A stretch of DNA of 64,000 nt from Staphylococcus equorum (GCF_001747895.1 NZ_LNNB01000009.1:434001-498000); one strand, 5' to 3'; shown: positions 47,310 to 57,212, counted from the stretch's first letter. Notes: generated from the letters alone by a model not told the origin. A program made the numbers and translations.

Positions 47310-47666
47310 ATGGAAGATTATAGTAAAAACATAAAATTTTTAAGGAAACAAAAAGGTATGACGCAACAAGATTTAGCTGATAAAACGGGACAAACAAAAC
47401 AAGTTATTTCAAATTTAGAACGTGGTTATAGTTCGCCTAACAATAAGCAACTTTTAAATTTAGCACATGCGCTTGATTGTACAACTAACGATATATTGGG
47501 AGATGTTGAAGTAGACAAAAGAAATTATCAAGCCATTATGTTTAAAGATAAAGAGGCTTTTGATGATTTATCAAGTGAAGAAAAAACAAGGATTATACAA
47601 TCTTTAGAGGACCAAGCCGATTATTTAATATCGAGAAGTATTGAAAGAAAAAATAATGATAAATGA
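47310..47666 (+). CDS. Phage repressor 2 (ImmR-like HTH), 118 aa
   Basis: SD AAAGGAG, 3 bp after repressor 1. HTH (MTQQDLADKTGQTKQVISNLERGYSSPNNKQLLNLAHAL). C-terminal tail IMFKDKEAFDDLSSEEKTRII closely matches repressor 1. Different HTH recognition helices imply different operators. Confidence 0.8.
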   Translation: MEDYSKNIKFLRKQKGMTQQDLADKTGQTKQVISNLERGYSSPNNKQLLNLAHALDCTTNDILGDVEVDKRNYQAIMFKDKEAFDDLSSEEKTRIIQSLEDQADYLISRSIERKNNDK

Positions 47667-47718
47667 TTATTTTTCTTTAAAAAATAAAAATGACAACTTT
47701 ATTTAAAGGGGATTATCT

Positions 47719-48183
47719 ATGCTAATTGATGACACTGTGAATGATTTAACGAACGAACTTATTACTAATGAAGTTGAATTAACTATTGAAAGCGTATCTG
47801 ATTATTTAGACATAATCGTTGTATATAACGATTTTATGAGCTGTAATATGAACGTAAAAGGTTACAAGGTATTATATATTAAGACTGATAGCGCACGTAA
47901 AATGTGGGAAGATTTTACGCACGAATTAGGTCATTATATGTTACATGAAACAGACCAACGCAATATGCACGACTTGTTTAATTATAAACAAGAAAATGAA
48001 GCAAACAAATTTAGCCTTTTATTTAGAATGCCACAACCGGAAATAGAAAGACACGAACTTTTTACAGAAAATGAAATTATGAGATATTTTGATGTTCCAC
48101 ACAATATAGCCAGACAACGTTTAATTAACTTGTGTAATTATTATTGTAGTAGTGAAACGAGAATACCAAATGACTGTTCATAA
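47719..48183 (+). CDS. ImmA/IrrE-like metalloprotease, 154 aa
   Basis: Zinc HExxH motif THELGHYMLHE (~73-83) with NEANKFSLLFRMP downstream, the ImmA signature. Expected to cleave an ImmR-type repressor on induction. SD AAAGGGG. Short compared with long IrrE proteins. Located between the repressors and the integrase. Confidence 0.85.
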   Translation: MLIDDTVNDLTNELITNEVELTIESVSDYLDIIVVYNDFMSCNMNVKGYKVLYIKTDSARKMWEDFTHELGHYMLHETDQRNMHDLFNYKQENEANKFSLLFRMPQPEIERHELFTENEIMRYFDVPHNIARQRLINLCNYYCSSETRIPNDCS

Positions 48184-49255
48184 AGACCCTAACACCCTTA
48201 AATGGTTTTATTCTGTACGTGTCGAAAATGTACATGGCGAAAAAATACACAAGAAAAAAAGAGGTTTTGCTAAAAAGAAAGATGCCCTGCTTGCCCAACA
48301 ACGTTTTTTAGAAACATATGATACCGAAATTGAAGAACAATATACCTTTCGTGAAATAGCCGAAAGGTTTATGCGTTACTCAAAAGGACGTAAAAAAGAA
48401 ACGACAATATATAATCAAAACAATTTAATAAACCACATTTTAATTCCGCACTTCAAAAACACACCAATTAAAAATATCAAGCCAAAACATATTGATGATT
48501 TTTACCAATCCATTTTTGATAAGTACAGTAATTCAATGCTCGGTAATATACGACGCAACTTATCGGCTATATTTAACTTTGCTGTTAACTTCTACAATTT
48601 ATCTCGTAATGTAGTAAAAGTCGTATCACTTCCAAAACATGAAGAACGACGTAAGCAAGAATATTGGACTATTGATGAATTTAACCACTTTATAAATGTA
48701 ATAGACAATGTAGTATATAAAACTTTGTTTATGGTCTTGTTTTGGTCCGGCGCTCGTAAAGGCGAAATATTAGCCTTGCGATATTGCGATGTTGATTTTG
48801 AAAATGAAGAAATAGAAATAAACAACTCGTGGAATGATACAACAATCACTACCGTTAAAACTACACCGTCAGAACGTACTATAACGATTCCTAGCCACGT
48901 AATTGAACAATTAAGGGAATTGGAACAATTTCAGATTGATAAGTTTAAATACGTTAATGAAGATGATTTTATTTTTACAGTTAGAACGATAGCAAAACCA
49001 ATGGCACTTTCAAATGTTAACAAACAATTTAAGATTGGTATTGATAAAGCAAATGTAAAACCAATAAAGGTACACAATTTGCGCCATTCACATGCAACAT
49101 TATTGATTAATAACAATGTACAACTATACACAGTATCTAAACATCTAGGACATTCAGATATTACGACTACTGCGAACACATACGGACACTTATATCCGAA
49201 CACTGAAAAGGAATTACAATCTATATTGACTAACGCATATAATGATAGTTTGTAA
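48170..49255 (+). CDS. int: Tyrosine integrase, 361 aa
   Basis: Integrates and excises the prophage. N-terminal AP2-like arm-binding (TVHKDPNTLKWFYSVRVEN), SAM-like core-binding (~60-150), catalytic domain with R (SGARKGEILALR), HxLR (HNLRHSHAT), H (LGHSDITTT) and Tyr in NTYGHLYP. ATG 48170 is preferred; it overlaps the ImmA stop by 14 bp. An in-frame GTG at 48152 has no SD. Confidence 0.92.
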   Translation: MTVHKDPNTLKWFYSVRVENVHGEKIHKKKRGFAKKKDALLAQQRFLETYDTEIEEQYTFREIAERFMRYSKGRKKETTIYNQNNLINHILIPHFKNTPIKNIKPKHIDDFYQSIFDKYSNSMLGNIRRNLSAIFNFAVNFYNLSRNVVKVVSLPKHEERRKQEYWTIDEFNHFINVIDNVVYKTLFMVLFWSGARKGEILALRYCDVDFENEEIEINNSWNDTTITTVKTTPSERTITIPSHVIEQLRELEQFQIDKFKYVNEDDFIFTVRTIAKPMALSNVNKQFKIGIDKANVKPIKVHNLRHSHATLLINNNVQLYTVSKHLGHSDITTTANTYGHLYPNTEKELQSILTNAYNDSL

Positions 49256-49256
49256 T

Positions 49257-49278
49257 TTTGTTGCCAATTTGTTGCCAA
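49257..49278 (+). repeat. Tandem 11-bp repeats, candidate integrase arm sites
   Basis: TTTGTTGCCAA occurs twice in a row immediately after the integrase stop, just inside the predicted attR. Adjacent direct repeats here resemble arm-type integrase binding sites. Confidence 0.5.
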
Positions 49279-49285
49279 TAGCAAA

Positions 49286-49334
49286 AATGACGGGATTTAC
49301 TAACACTTTTAAAAGTGTTGTAAACCCCGTCATT
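49286..49334. repeat. Long inverted repeat at the phage-host junction
   Basis: Arms AATGACGGGATTTAC...AACACTT and AAGTGTTGTAAACCCCGTCATT match except for one base and one bulge. It is placed between int and the convergent yneF gene, so it can act as a bidirectional terminator, and the att core is likely in or beside it. Confidence 0.7.
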
Positions 49335-49339
49335 ATGGT

Positions 49340-49579
49340 TTATTTGGACTTTTTCAATTGGTCCTGTTGGTTCTTGTTCATCATTGTCATCATTTGATTT
49401 ATTTTCTTTTGAGATGGTTTTTGACCCATTTGCATCATCATCATACGTAGCATCTCTTCGTTAATTGGTGGGTTCTTTTTAAGATAATCCATCATATATT
49501 TTCTTGCAAGGAAAAATCCACCGACTAGTCCTAGAATTAGTGCTAACACGATTAATAAAATTGCTAACCAAGTTGCCAT
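49340..49579 (-). CDS. YneF family membrane protein, 79 aa
   Basis: ATG 49577-49579 ([21 protein letters not shown]). One N-terminal membrane helix, then [29 protein letters not shown], the conserved YneF (UPF0154) block. Membrane protein of unknown function. First host gene next to the prophage, intact. Confidence 0.92.
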   Translation of the reverse strand: MATWLAILLIVLALILGLVGGFFLARKYMMDYLKKNPPINEEMLRMMMMQMGQKPSQKKINQMMTMMNKNQQDQLKKSK

Positions 49580-49728
49580 TGTTTCACCCACTTTCCTATC
49601 CTAATGAATTTTACTAAAATTGGTGCTCCTTTTCAAGAGCAACTCAATTAATATATTTTTTTCAACCTTATGTATTATATCAATTACAAAATCAATTTGT
49701 AAATATAAGCTATGCTTTATATCTAATA

Positions 49729-49765
49729 ATAAAAATTGGTATGAGAACTTTCGCTCTCATACCAA
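49729..49765 (-). terminator. Terminator of tkt
   Basis: TTGGTATGAGA/TCTCATACCAA (49736-49765), T-rich tail on minus, 25 bp after the tkt stop. Confidence 0.85.
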
Positions 49766-49790
49766 CAATTTAAATAATTAATTATATTAA

Positions 49791-51779
49791 TTAGAATGTT
49801 TGTATTTGATTCAATACGTTTTCTTTAGTGAAACCATATTTTTCAATTACTAAATCGCCAGGCGCACTTGCACCAAATCCATCAATTGCGATGACTTTGC
49901 CTTGTGTGCCGACATATTTATGCCAACCAAGTGGTGAAGCCATTTCAATAGCTACACGTTTTGTAATTGATGATGGTAATACTGATTCTTTATACTCAGC
50001 AGATTGTTGATCGAATGCATTCCAGTTAGGCATTGATACAACACGAACGCCTTTACCTTGTGCTTCTAAATCTTTTGCTGCATCTACAGCAAGATTAACT
50101 TCAGATCCTGTTGCTAATAATAAGAATTCTGCTTCTTTGTCAGATTCAAACACTACATAAGCACCTTTACGTACACCCTCTTCAACTGTTTCTTTTGGTA
50201 AGTCCATTGTTGTAAGGTTTTGACGCGTTAATACTAATGATGTTGGTGTACTTTCTGATTCTAGAGCTACTTCCCAAGCCACACGTGTTTCGTTACCGTC
50301 TGCAGGACGAATCACATTCATATTAGGAATCGCACGTAAACCAGCTAATTGTTCGATTGGTTCATGTGTTGGACCATCCTCACCAACAGCAATTGAATCA
50401 TGCGTAAAGATGAATGTTGAATTTAAGCCCATAATTGATGATAAACGAAGTGCTGGTTTTAGGTAGTCACTGAATACGAAGAATGTTGCACCGTATGGAT
50501 GTAATCCACCATGTGCAGCCATACCATTTACTGCAGCTCCCATTGCGAATTCACGCACACCAAACCAAATATTTTTGCCTTCTGGTGTATCTTTGTCAAA
50601 ATCAGCCGCATCTTTTACGTTTGATTTGTTAGAACCAGCTAAGTCCGCTGACCCACCAAAGAATGAAGGTACTGTTTTACTTAATGCTTGTATTACTTCA
50701 CCAGAATCAGCACGAGAAGCACCACTATGGCCAGCTTCGAAGTTTGGTAACTCATCTTTATAATTTACTGGTAATTTACCACTAATAGCTAGTTTAAATT
50801 CTTCAGCTAAATCTGAGTACTTACTGCTATATTCTTCAACAAGTTTATTCCATGCTTCTTCGTTTTCGTTAGCACGTTTTAGCATAGTTTGTTGGAAAAT
50901 TTCATATACTTCTTCAGGCACATTGAAACGTTTTTCAGGATCTAAACCATAATTTTCGAAAGCTAATTTTCTTTCGTCTTCACCTAATGGCGCACCGTGC
51001 ACACCATGAGAAGCTTGTTTGTTTGGTGCACCATAACCAATAATTGTTTTAACTTCAATTATTGTAGGTACATCATTAGACTTCGCTTCTTCAATTGCTT
51101 TATCAATTGCTTCGATATCATTACCGTCTTCAATTAAAATATGTTTCCAACCGTATGCTTCGAAACGACCTTTAACATCTTCAGAAAATGCTTTATCTAA
51201 ATCACCATCTAAAGAAATATCATTTGAATCATATAAAACAATTAGTTTATCTAATTGACTATGACCTGCTAATGAAGCAGCTTCATGTGAAACACCTTCC
51301 ATTAAGTCACCATCAGAAGCAAGTACATAAGTATAATGATCTACAACTTGTGCGTCATCTTTATTAAATTTACCAGCTAAGTGTTTTTCTGCCATTGCCA
51401 TACCAACTGACATAGCGAAACCTTGTCCAAGTGGACCTGTTGTTACTTCAATGCCATCCGTATGTCTAAATTCAGGATGACCTGGTGTTTTAGAATCCCA
51501 TTGTCTAAATTGTTTTAGCTCTTCTAATTCTAAACTACCTGAAACATGTAATAAACTGTATAATAACGCAGACCCGTGTCCCGCAGATAATACAAAGCGA
51601 TCTCTATCAAAGAAATCTTTTGATTGGGGGTTAAAGTTTAAATGACGCGTCCATAAAGTATAGGCCATAGGAGCTGCGCCCATTGGTAATCCAGGGTGAC
51701 CTGAGTTTGCTTTTTCAATAGCATCGATACTTAACGCTCTAATCGTATCTATCGCTAATTGATCTTTTTCTATATTCAT
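49791..51779 (-). CDS. tkt: Transketolase, 662 aa
   Basis: Thiamine-diphosphate enzyme of the pentose phosphate pathway. [14 protein letters not shown], the TPP motif [14 protein letters not shown]...[10 protein letters not shown], and [20 protein letters not shown], with full length. SD GAAAGGAAG. Located between ynzC and yneF as in S. aureus. Confidence 0.97.
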   Translation of the reverse strand: MNIEKDQLAIDTIRALSIDAIEKANSGHPGLPMGAAPMAYTLWTRHLNFNPQSKDFFDRDRFVLSAGHGSALLYSLLHVSGSLELEELKQFRQWDSKTPGHPEFRHTDGIEVTTGPLGQGFAMSVGMAMAEKHLAGKFNKDDAQVVDHYTYVLASDGDLMEGVSHEAASLAGHSQLDKLIVLYDSNDISLDGDLDKAFSEDVKGRFEAYGWKHILIEDGNDIEAIDKAIEEAKSNDVPTIIEVKTIIGYGAPNKQASHGVHGAPLGEDERKLAFENYGLDPEKRFNVPEEVYEIFQQTMLKRANENEEAWNKLVEEYSSKYSDLAEEFKLAISGKLPVNYKDELPNFEAGHSGASRADSGEVIQALSKTVPSFFGGSADLAGSNKSNVKDAADFDKDTPEGKNIWFGVREFAMGAAVNGMAAHGGLHPYGATFFVFSDYLKPALRLSSIMGLNSTFIFTHDSIAVGEDGPTHEPIEQLAGLRAIPNMNVIRPADGNETRVAWEVALESESTPTSLVLTRQNLTTMDLPKETVEEGVRKGAYVVFESDKEAEFLLLATGSEVNLAVDAAKDLEAQGKGVRVVSMPNWNAFDQQSAEYKESVLPSSITKRVAIEMASPLGWHKYVGTQGKVIAIDGFGASAPGDLVIEKYGFTKENVLNQIQTF

Positions 51780-51856
51780 CTAACATGACTTCCTTTCTTC
51801 TAGCAAGATTCAATACCATTATACATTATTTTTCTTCTATTTAACAAAAAATTGAT

Positions 51857-52105
51857 TTAGTTTTTATCTTCTTTGTCTTTAGAATCTAATATTTTTTTCA
51901 CTTTATTAGGTGTAACATCATTTCCTTCTGAATCAATAATTCTAGTACTTTCAATTTGTTGCTTGAACTTGCCTCTAAATTCGTCTAAATAAGCTTTGCG
52001 CAACTTAGATTGCTCTTTGGCTTCAATTTGAGTAAGTCCCTGTTCTTTTTTCTTCTTTGCTAATTCATTAATACGTTCTAAATCTACGCTACCCTTGTTA
52101 GCCAT
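51857..52105 (-). CDS. DUF896/YnzC family protein, 82 aa
   Basis: RINELAKKKKEQGLTQIEAKEQSKLRKAYLDEFRGKFKQQIESTRIID is the full YnzC/DUF896 signature; helical hairpin, cytoplasmic. In B. subtilis ynzC belongs to the SOS operon yneA-yneB-ynzC; here it lies downstream of sosA with a terminator between. Confidence 0.92.
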   Translation of the reverse strand: MANKGSVDLERINELAKKKKEQGLTQIEAKEQSKLRKAYLDEFRGKFKQQIESTRIIDSEGNDVTPNKVKKILDSKDKEDKN

Positions 52106-52144
52106 AGTTAACCTCCGTAATTTATAATCTAGGGAAAATATAAC

Positions 52145-52179
52145 AAAAAAGTGAGCGAAACTAAATCGTTTCGCTCACT
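52145..52179 (-). terminator. Terminator of sosA
   Basis: AGTGAGCGAAAC/GTTTCGCTCACT (12 bp) followed by six T on minus. Confidence 0.9.
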
Positions 52180-52236
52180 TTATCCCTATTTACTATTAAC
52201 ATGCTTGCTTTCCCAAATCACTTCTATTTTAAAAAA

Positions 52237-52470
52237 TTATTTAACAGCTGCTATAACCGGTTGTTGTTCGTGTTCGCTATTCTCTTCGATTTTCACATTA
52301 TATTGTTCGCTTTGTGCTGGTTCATGCGTTATTTGATGATCGGTCATTTCGTACGTCTGTTCTGATTCTGCATTGTTATGTGCACTTAAAATAAATAATG
52401 CGCTTAATAGCATCGTAACAAGTAACACTGTTACATACGCTTTTATTTGGTGTTTATATATTTTCAACAT
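52237..52470 (-). CDS. sosA: SosA, SOS-induced cell division inhibitor, 77 aa
   Basis: N-terminal membrane helix (AYVTVLLVTMLLSALFILS) with an acidic extracellular tail ending QQPVIAAVK; size and layout of staphylococcal SosA. Blocks division during DNA damage. Divergent from lexA with three LexA boxes in between. Confidence 0.88.
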   Translation of the reverse strand: MLKIYKHQIKAYVTVLLVTMLLSALFILSAHNNAESEQTYEMTDHQITHEPAQSEQYNVKIEENSEHEQQPVIAAVK

Positions 52471-52484
52471 TAATAGCCACTCCT

Positions 52485-52555
52485 AGAACGTTTGTTTGTA
52501 TTTACACCTTACCAGAACACTTGTTCCGAGTCAACAAGAAACGAACAAACGTTTG
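52485..52555. promoter_or_regulatory. Three LexA boxes between sosA and lexA
   Basis: AGAACGTTTGTTTG (52485-52498), AGAACACTTGTTCC (52514-52527) and CGAACAAACGTTTG (52542-52555) follow the Gram-positive consensus CGAACNNNNGTTCG. They can control sosA and autoregulate lexA. Confidence 0.85.
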
Positions 52556-52611
52556 TAATATATATATATGCATGCTATAATAAAAACAAATTAATCTAGG
52601 GAGTGCCTACT

Positions 52612-53235
52612 ATGAGAGAGTTAACAAAGCGACAAAGTGAAATTTTCGAATATATAAAACAAACAGTTCATTCAAAAGGATATCCGCCAAGCGTAAGAGA
52701 GATTGGTGAAGCCGTAGGATTAGCATCAAGTTCTACAGTGCACGGTCATTTATCAAGATTAGAAGAAAAGAGTTATATAAGAAGAGATCCTACAAAACCT
52801 CGTGCAATTGAAATTGTATCAGAACAATTAGGCGATACTTTAAATATGGAAGAAACTATTCATGTTCCTGTAATCGGTAAAGTAACAGCTGGTATACCGA
52901 TTACTGCCGTAGAAAATGTTGAGGAATATTTCCCGTTACCCGAACACTTCACTTCAACTCATAATAGTGACATTTTCATTCTCAATGTCGTTGGAGACAG
53001 TATGATTGAAGCAGGTATCTTAGATGGTGATAAAGTAATCGTTAGAAGCCAAACAATCGCTGAAAATGGAGATATTATTGTTGCTATGACTGAAGAAAAT
53101 GAAGCTACTGTTAAACGGTTCTATAAAGAAAAGACACGTTATCGCTTACAACCTGAGAATAGTACAATGGAACCTATCTATTTAGATCATGTAACTGTAT
53201 TAGGTAAAGTTGTAGGCCTATTTAGAGAAATGTAA
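52612..53235 (+). CDS. lexA: LexA repressor, 207 aa
   Basis: ATG 52612 ([17 protein letters not shown]) after AGGGAGTG. Winged helix ([33 protein letters not shown]), Ala-Gly cleavage site VTAGIPITA, catalytic Ser in [10 protein letters not shown] and Lys in ATVKRFYKE. Master repressor of SOS genes. Confidence 0.97.
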   Translation: MRELTKRQSEIFEYIKQTVHSKGYPPSVREIGEAVGLASSSTVHGHLSRLEEKSYIRRDPTKPRAIEIVSEQLGDTLNMEETIHVPVIGKVTAGIPITAVENVEEYFPLPEHFTSTHNSDIFILNVVGDSMIEAGILDGDKVIVRSQTIAENGDIIVAMTEENEATVKRFYKEKTRYRLQPENSTMEPIYLDHVTVLGKVVGLFREM

Positions 53236-53273
53236 TTATAAATTGAATCCTTTAAAAACACTCTCACAAAAAC

Positions 53274-53309
53274 AAGAGATTGAGCAATGAGCTCAACCTC
53301 TTATTTTTT
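53274..53309 (+). terminator. Terminator of lexA
   Basis: AAGAGATTGAGC/GCTCAACCTCTT, one mismatch, followed by an A and six T. Confidence 0.75.
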
Positions 53310-53381
53310 GTCTTTTTTATCTAAGACTTCTTTTACTTTTTCAAGTATATCCTCTGTTTTATCTTTTTTATTTGTTGTCAT
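53301..53381 (-). CDS. 26-aa lysine-rich small protein
   Basis: ATG 53379-53381, after GAGGATG, encodes MTTNKKDKTEDILEKVKEVL and DKKDKK, ending at TAA 53301-53303. A clear SD and amphipathic helix support translation. It converges on lexA and its stop overlaps the terminator tail. No family recognised. Confidence 0.45.
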   Translation of the reverse strand: MTTNKKDKTEDILEKVKEVLDKKDKK

Positions 53382-53435
53382 AACTTATTCATCCTCACAA
53401 ATTATAAGATACCCTCTTATAACAATCAATAAACA

Positions 53436-54458
53436 CTATCCACTGTAATTTTCAGTCCAATAAGGTTGTCTATCTTCATTAAAGTCGACACCTACACCTA
53501 ATGTTTTGAATTCTTTTTTTAGTATGTTCTTTCTATGTCCTAATGAATTCATTAAACCTTGGTGTGCATAAATGCTACTTGTTTGACCATAAGCTAGATT
53601 TTCACCTGCTGCATTAAAATCATGACCGTCAGCTTCTAATCTGTCGAACGGTGAATCACCTGATAAATTATCATGATCAAAATAATCATGCTCTGCCATA
53701 TCTACACTATGTTTTCTAGCAGTATCAGAAATACTAGCCGAATAATTTAACGAGGCTAAATCACGTTGGACTCTCTCAGCGTTAACTAAATCAAAGTTTT
53801 GTAATTCAAAACTTTGCGCTAACCCTTCTGATGGTGCAGCGTATTGTTGTTGTAAGCGGTTTTCCATTTTTTCACTAACTTGTAAAAGTGCAGTTAAGTT
53901 ATTGTTCTCATGTTTGTCGTAAAAAGCTGTTGTATAAATCTGATCATCATGGAAATTGTCGAATTCGTCATCTTGCACATCAAATTTTACATGACCTTTT
54001 TCTTTTTCAGTAATAGGTTCACCTAATCTATCTCTAACGACTTCTTTGGGTGTTCCATATTTAATTTTTGATTTTGATGAAATCACATTCTGATTACTAT
54101 AAAGTGCATTTACTTTATCATCAATGTAACTCACCATCACAAATGATCTATAATCACCAGAATAGTAAGTATGCCAATTTGTACCGTACTCATTAGAAGA
54201 CACACGTTGTGCGTCTCCTAACTTTTTGTCAACTTCATCTTTAGTCATGTTCATTTGAATATTATTCACAGCAAATTCTTGTTCACTCGGCACTTTCAAC
54301 GCATCATCAGAAGTAGATTGTTCAGATGTCCAACCATCTACTTTTGATTTAAACTGTTGTTGTAACGATGTCATAGGAGTTGTTTCTTTGATTGGAACGA
54401 CTAATACTATGATTAACAAAACAACTATATATAATAAAATTTTTCTGATTTTATACAC
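53436..54458 (-). CDS. CAP-domain membrane-anchored protein, 340 aa
   Basis: GTG start. N-terminal membrane helix (ILLYIVVLLIIVLVVPI), a central CAP-associated domain (~70-200, FAVNNIQMNMTKDEVDKKLG...), and a C-terminal CAP/SCP domain (ARKHSVDMAEHDYFDHDNLSG, GENLAYGQTS, HRKNILKKEFKTLGVGV). Extracytoplasmic; function unknown. 11 bp after guaC. Confidence 0.88.
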   Translation of the reverse strand: MYKIRKILLYIVVLLIIVLVVPIKETTPMTSLQQQFKSKVDGWTSEQSTSDDALKVPSEQEFAVNNIQMNMTKDEVDKKLGDAQRVSSNEYGTNWHTYYSGDYRSFVMVSYIDDKVNALYSNQNVISSKSKIKYGTPKEVVRDRLGEPITEKEKGHVKFDVQDDEFDNFHDDQIYTTAFYDKHENNNLTALLQVSEKMENRLQQQYAAPSEGLAQSFELQNFDLVNAERVQRDLASLNYSASISDTARKHSVDMAEHDYFDHDNLSGDSPFDRLEADGHDFNAAGENLAYGQTSSIYAHQGLMNSLGHRKNILKKEFKTLGVGVDFNEDRQPYWTENYSG

Positions 54459-54469
54459 CCACTATAAAA

Positions 54470-55447
54470 CTAGTCTCTATCACCATTAAAAATAGAGTTT
54501 CTAACAATTACATAATCCACTTTTCTTAATGCATTCAAATCTTTGCCACCTGAATACGAAATTGAACTTTGTAAATCTTGTTGCATTTCTATTAAAGTAT
54601 TCAATAAAGAACCTTTGTGTTCAACAAACATTTTTTTACCTTCAACATTTTTGTGTTCGCCTTTTTGGAATTCAGAAGCACTACCAAAGTATTCTTTATA
54701 CATTTTACCATCTAATTCAACAGTTTCGCCAGGAGATTCTTCATGAGCTGCAAATAATGAGCCCACCATTACCATTGATGCACCAAAGCGAATTGATTTA
54801 GCGATATCACCATGTGTTCTGATACCACCATCAGCGATGATTGGTTTTCGTGCTGCTTTACTACAATGGTTGAGTGCTGATAACTGCCAGCCACCAGTTC
54901 CAAAACCAGTTTTAATTTTAGTAATACAAACGCGACCAGGGCCTATACCTACTTTCGTAGCATCTGCACCGGCGTTTTCAAGTTCACGAACGCCTTCAGG
55001 TGTGCCCACATTACCAGCTATTACAAATGTCTCTGGAATATGTGTTTTTATATGTTTAATCATATTAATGACTGAATCTGAATGACCATGTGCAATATCA
55101 ATTGTAATATAGTCAGGGATTATTTTTTCTGCTGCTAATTTTTCAACAAAACCGAATTCACGTTCTTTCACTCCTACAGAAATAGATGCGAACAAACCTT
55201 TATCTTGCATCCTTTTAGTAAATGGAATACGAGCCTCTTCGTCAAATCTGTGCATAATATAAAAATAATTATTTTCTGCAAACCATTCTGCTAATTCTTC
55301 ATTCATCACTGTTTGCATATTTGCTGGTACTACCGGCAATTTAAAGTTTCTTGAACCAAATTTAACAGTTGTATCACATTCAGAGCGACTATCAACAATA
55401 CATTTATTTGGTATCAGCTGGATATCTTCATAATCAAAAATTTTCAT
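54470..55447 (-). CDS. guaC: GMP reductase, 325 aa
   Basis: Converts GMP to IMP with [27 protein letters not shown] has the catalytic Cys, and the (beta/alpha)8 fold ([22 protein letters not shown]...). Length normal for Gram-positive GuaC. No purine riboswitch visible upstream. Confidence 0.96.
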   Translation of the reverse strand: MKIFDYEDIQLIPNKCIVDSRSECDTTVKFGSRNFKLPVVPANMQTVMNEELAEWFAENNYFYIMHRFDEEARIPFTKRMQDKGLFASISVGVKEREFGFVEKLAAEKIIPDYITIDIAHGHSDSVINMIKHIKTHIPETFVIAGNVGTPEGVRELENAGADATKVGIGPGRVCITKIKTGFGTGGWQLSALNHCSKAARKPIIADGGIRTHGDIAKSIRFGASMVMVGSLFAAHEESPGETVELDGKMYKEYFGSASEFQKGEHKNVEGKKMFVEHKGSLLNTLIEMQQDLQSSISYSGGKDLNALRKVDYVIVRNSIFNGDRD

Positions 55448-55636
55448 AATTTAACAAACCCCTAACATTTTTAATAAAACAATAATATAATGGTAAGATT
55501 TTCATGATGATTTTAAATATATATAAGGAAAATACATGTTTTTACATCAGATTCCGAACAATAACTTTTTAATTTATCTTAACCAATTGATAATATACAT
55601 TGTTTTACTATAAATGTAAACGAACTTGGGTCGTAT

Positions 55637-55906
55637 TTACCAACTTGATTTTTTAACACCTGGAATTTGTCCTTTATGTGCATATTCACGAAAAGCAATT
55701 CTAGACATTGCAAATTTTCTATAAACACCTCTAGGTCTTCCAGTAACTTTACAACGACGTGTTAATCTTGTTGGTGAGGCATCTCGTGGTAATTTTCTTA
55801 AAGCTTCATAATCTCCTTTAGCTTTCAATTCTTGACGTAATTCATAATACTGAGCGACTAACCGTTCTCTTTTTTGTTCTTTTGCTATTTTTGATTTTTT
55901 TGCCAT
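55637..55906 (-). CDS. rpsN2: Zinc-independent 30S ribosomal protein S14, 89 aa
   Basis: [39 protein letters not shown], lacking the CxxC...CxxC zinc ribbon, so it is the zinc-free paralogue replacing the Zn form when zinc is scarce. A Zur-type box lies just upstream. Confidence 0.93.
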   Translation of the reverse strand: MAKKSKIAKEQKRERLVAQYYELRQELKAKGDYEALRKLPRDASPTRLTRRCKVTGRPRGVYRKFAMSRIAFREYAHKGQIPGVKKSSW

Positions 55907-55923
55907 TAATGTGTCTCTCCTTA

Positions 55924-55946
55924 TAAATCGTAATCATTTCGTTTTA
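55924..55946. promoter_or_regulatory. Zur-type box upstream of rpsN2
   Basis: TAAATCGTAATCATTTCGTT continuing TTA: near-perfect fit to the palindromic Zur box AAATCGTAATNATTACGATTT. Confidence 0.75.
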
Positions 55947-56096
55947 AATCATAACACATCTATTTAATTAATCAAATAGAAAGTTCTAAATTCAAATCTT
56001 TATTACAATTTGTTTGAATGAGATAATTCGTATCTTCTTTAATGCATATATTTTTAGAAAAGTAATTGAAATTGAATAATTTATATGATAGAATTT

Positions 56097-56119
56097 TAAA
56101 GCGTAATCATTCCTGTTAA
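56097..56119. promoter_or_regulatory. Zur-type box upstream of rpmG
   Basis: TAAAGCGTAATCATTCCTGT then TAA: left half matches the Zur box, right half weaker. It lies 17 bp before the rpmG start and just after a TATGAT -10. Confidence 0.55.
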
Positions 56120-56135
56120 GAAAGAGGTGTCAACT

Positions 56136-56285
56136 TTGCGCGTAAATATTACATTGGCTTGTACTGAGTCTGGCGAGCGTAACTATATTACTACTAAAAA
56201 TAAACGTAATAATCCTGAGCGTATAGAACTTAAAAAATTCTGCCCAAGATTAAACAAATATACGTTACATCGCGAAACAAAATAA
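56136..56285 (+). CDS. rpmG: 50S ribosomal protein L33, 49 aa
   Basis: TTG start 56136-56138 after [28 protein letters not shown] and [15 protein letters not shown]; the usual CxxC pairs are lost (CTESG, CPRL), so a zinc-free L33. Divergent from rpsN2. Confidence 0.9.
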   Translation: MRVNITLACTESGERNYITTKNKRNNPERIELKKFCPRLNKYTLHRETK

Positions 56286-56863
56286 TATGATGTTAGACCT
56301 TATCTTTTGAATACGACATATTTAAAAGTAATACAGAACTTAAATGATTTGTTAAGTTCCAGAAATAAAGGTGTTTCCGTAATGGAGACGCCTAAGAACG
56401 GAGATAGGGAGTGGGACAGAAATCTAATTTTTCTAATAAAATTTCGTCGTCCCACCCCGGCACAGCTGACTAGAACTGAAAAAAGCTTGATATAAGCGCA
56501 TTTTCAATTCAGTCAGCCACTGCCAATATAAAAATGAGCCTGAGGACATGTGCTATGTCCCAGGCTCTATTTTTTTATAATCATTTTTATTGAGAATATC
56601 TTTTTTGTTTATTTCATTATCTATAGTCTTTTCATAATAGGGCTGCGTTTATTTTTATTTGAAATCTTAAATTTCATTAGATCATCACACATAAATAAAC
56701 CCTTTTGCCATGCATTCCATAGCTTTCAAATCTTATAGGTCATTAATAAGTGTTAATTAACATTTTACAACTTAATTGTCACTTTTAAATTTTTACGCAG
56801 TCTTCTAATCAACCGTAAAACATCTTATAATAGTATAAGTATCTATTATTGGAGGAGAATTTT
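56286..56863. other. Intergenic region with staphylococcal repeat and terminator
   Basis: No gene supported. 56410-56460 holds a palindromic unit GTGGGACAGAAATC...GTCGTCCCACCCC found widely in staphylococcal intergenic DNA. 56535-56577 holds GAGCCTGAGGACAT/ATGTCCCAGGCTC followed by seven T, an intrinsic terminator on plus. SD GGAGGAG for the next gene is at 56851-56857. Confidence 0.6.
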
Positions 56864-57112
56864 ATGGAAAATCGCCACATGTCAGACGAGCAGAAAAGTC
56901 ATATCATTAATTCAATAACGACAAAAACAAAAGACAAAAGTATTTGTAATTGTGAACATCCCAAAATCGAAATTTTAAATGGGCATTATTTCGCGCCCTT
57001 ATTAACAGCTTCATTAGGAAATGATGCAACGCCGTTAATTGCACTAATGTGCAATAATTGCGGTAAACTCCATTTTTATTCACAAAACTTTTTAGGAATT
57101 AAAACGAGATAA
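56864..57112 (+). CDS. Small protein with Cys pairs, 82 aa
   Basis: ATG 56864 (MENRHMSDEQKSHII) with GGAGGAG upstream. CNCEH and MCNNCGK form a possible zinc-binding pair. Ends YSQNFLGIKTR. Conserved type in staphylococci but of unknown function. Confidence 0.75.
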   Translation: MENRHMSDEQKSHIINSITTKTKDKSICNCEHPKIEILNGHYFAPLLTASLGNDATPLIALMCNNCGKLHFYSQNFLGIKTR

Positions 57113-57118
57113 CATAAA

Positions 57119-57150
57119 AAGGTAGCCTCCATTATATTGGAAGCTACCTT
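57119..57150. terminator. Bidirectional terminator
   Basis: AAGGTAGCCTCCA/TGGAAGCTACCTT with short loop, A-run left and T-rich right, between convergent genes. Confidence 0.8.
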
Positions 57151-57212
57151 TAATTATAAATTCTGCTTTAAGGTTTTAAAAATCTTAAAAAGTTAATACC
57201 CATCATATTAAC

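Larger units (their letters stand above)
1..49334. mobile_element. Siphovirus-type prophage (left end outside window)
   Basis: A complete temperate-phage gene order is visible: lysis, tail, head, terminase, late activator, early/replication, lysogeny switch, integrase. Nearly all lytic genes are on the minus strand; repressors, ImmA-like protease and integrase are on plus, as in staphylococcal siphoviruses. The right boundary is inferred just after the integrase, in the inverted repeat before yneF. The left boundary is not seen, because phage-type genes run off position 1. Confidence 0.95.

Noticed and set aside
55448..55636. Purine riboswitch upstream of guaC
   Set aside because: No conserved riboswitch core or terminator-antiterminator pair is visible.
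56307..56495. 62-codon plus-strand frame after rpmG
   Set aside because: Overlaps a common staphylococcal intergenic repeat, has no SD and no domain.
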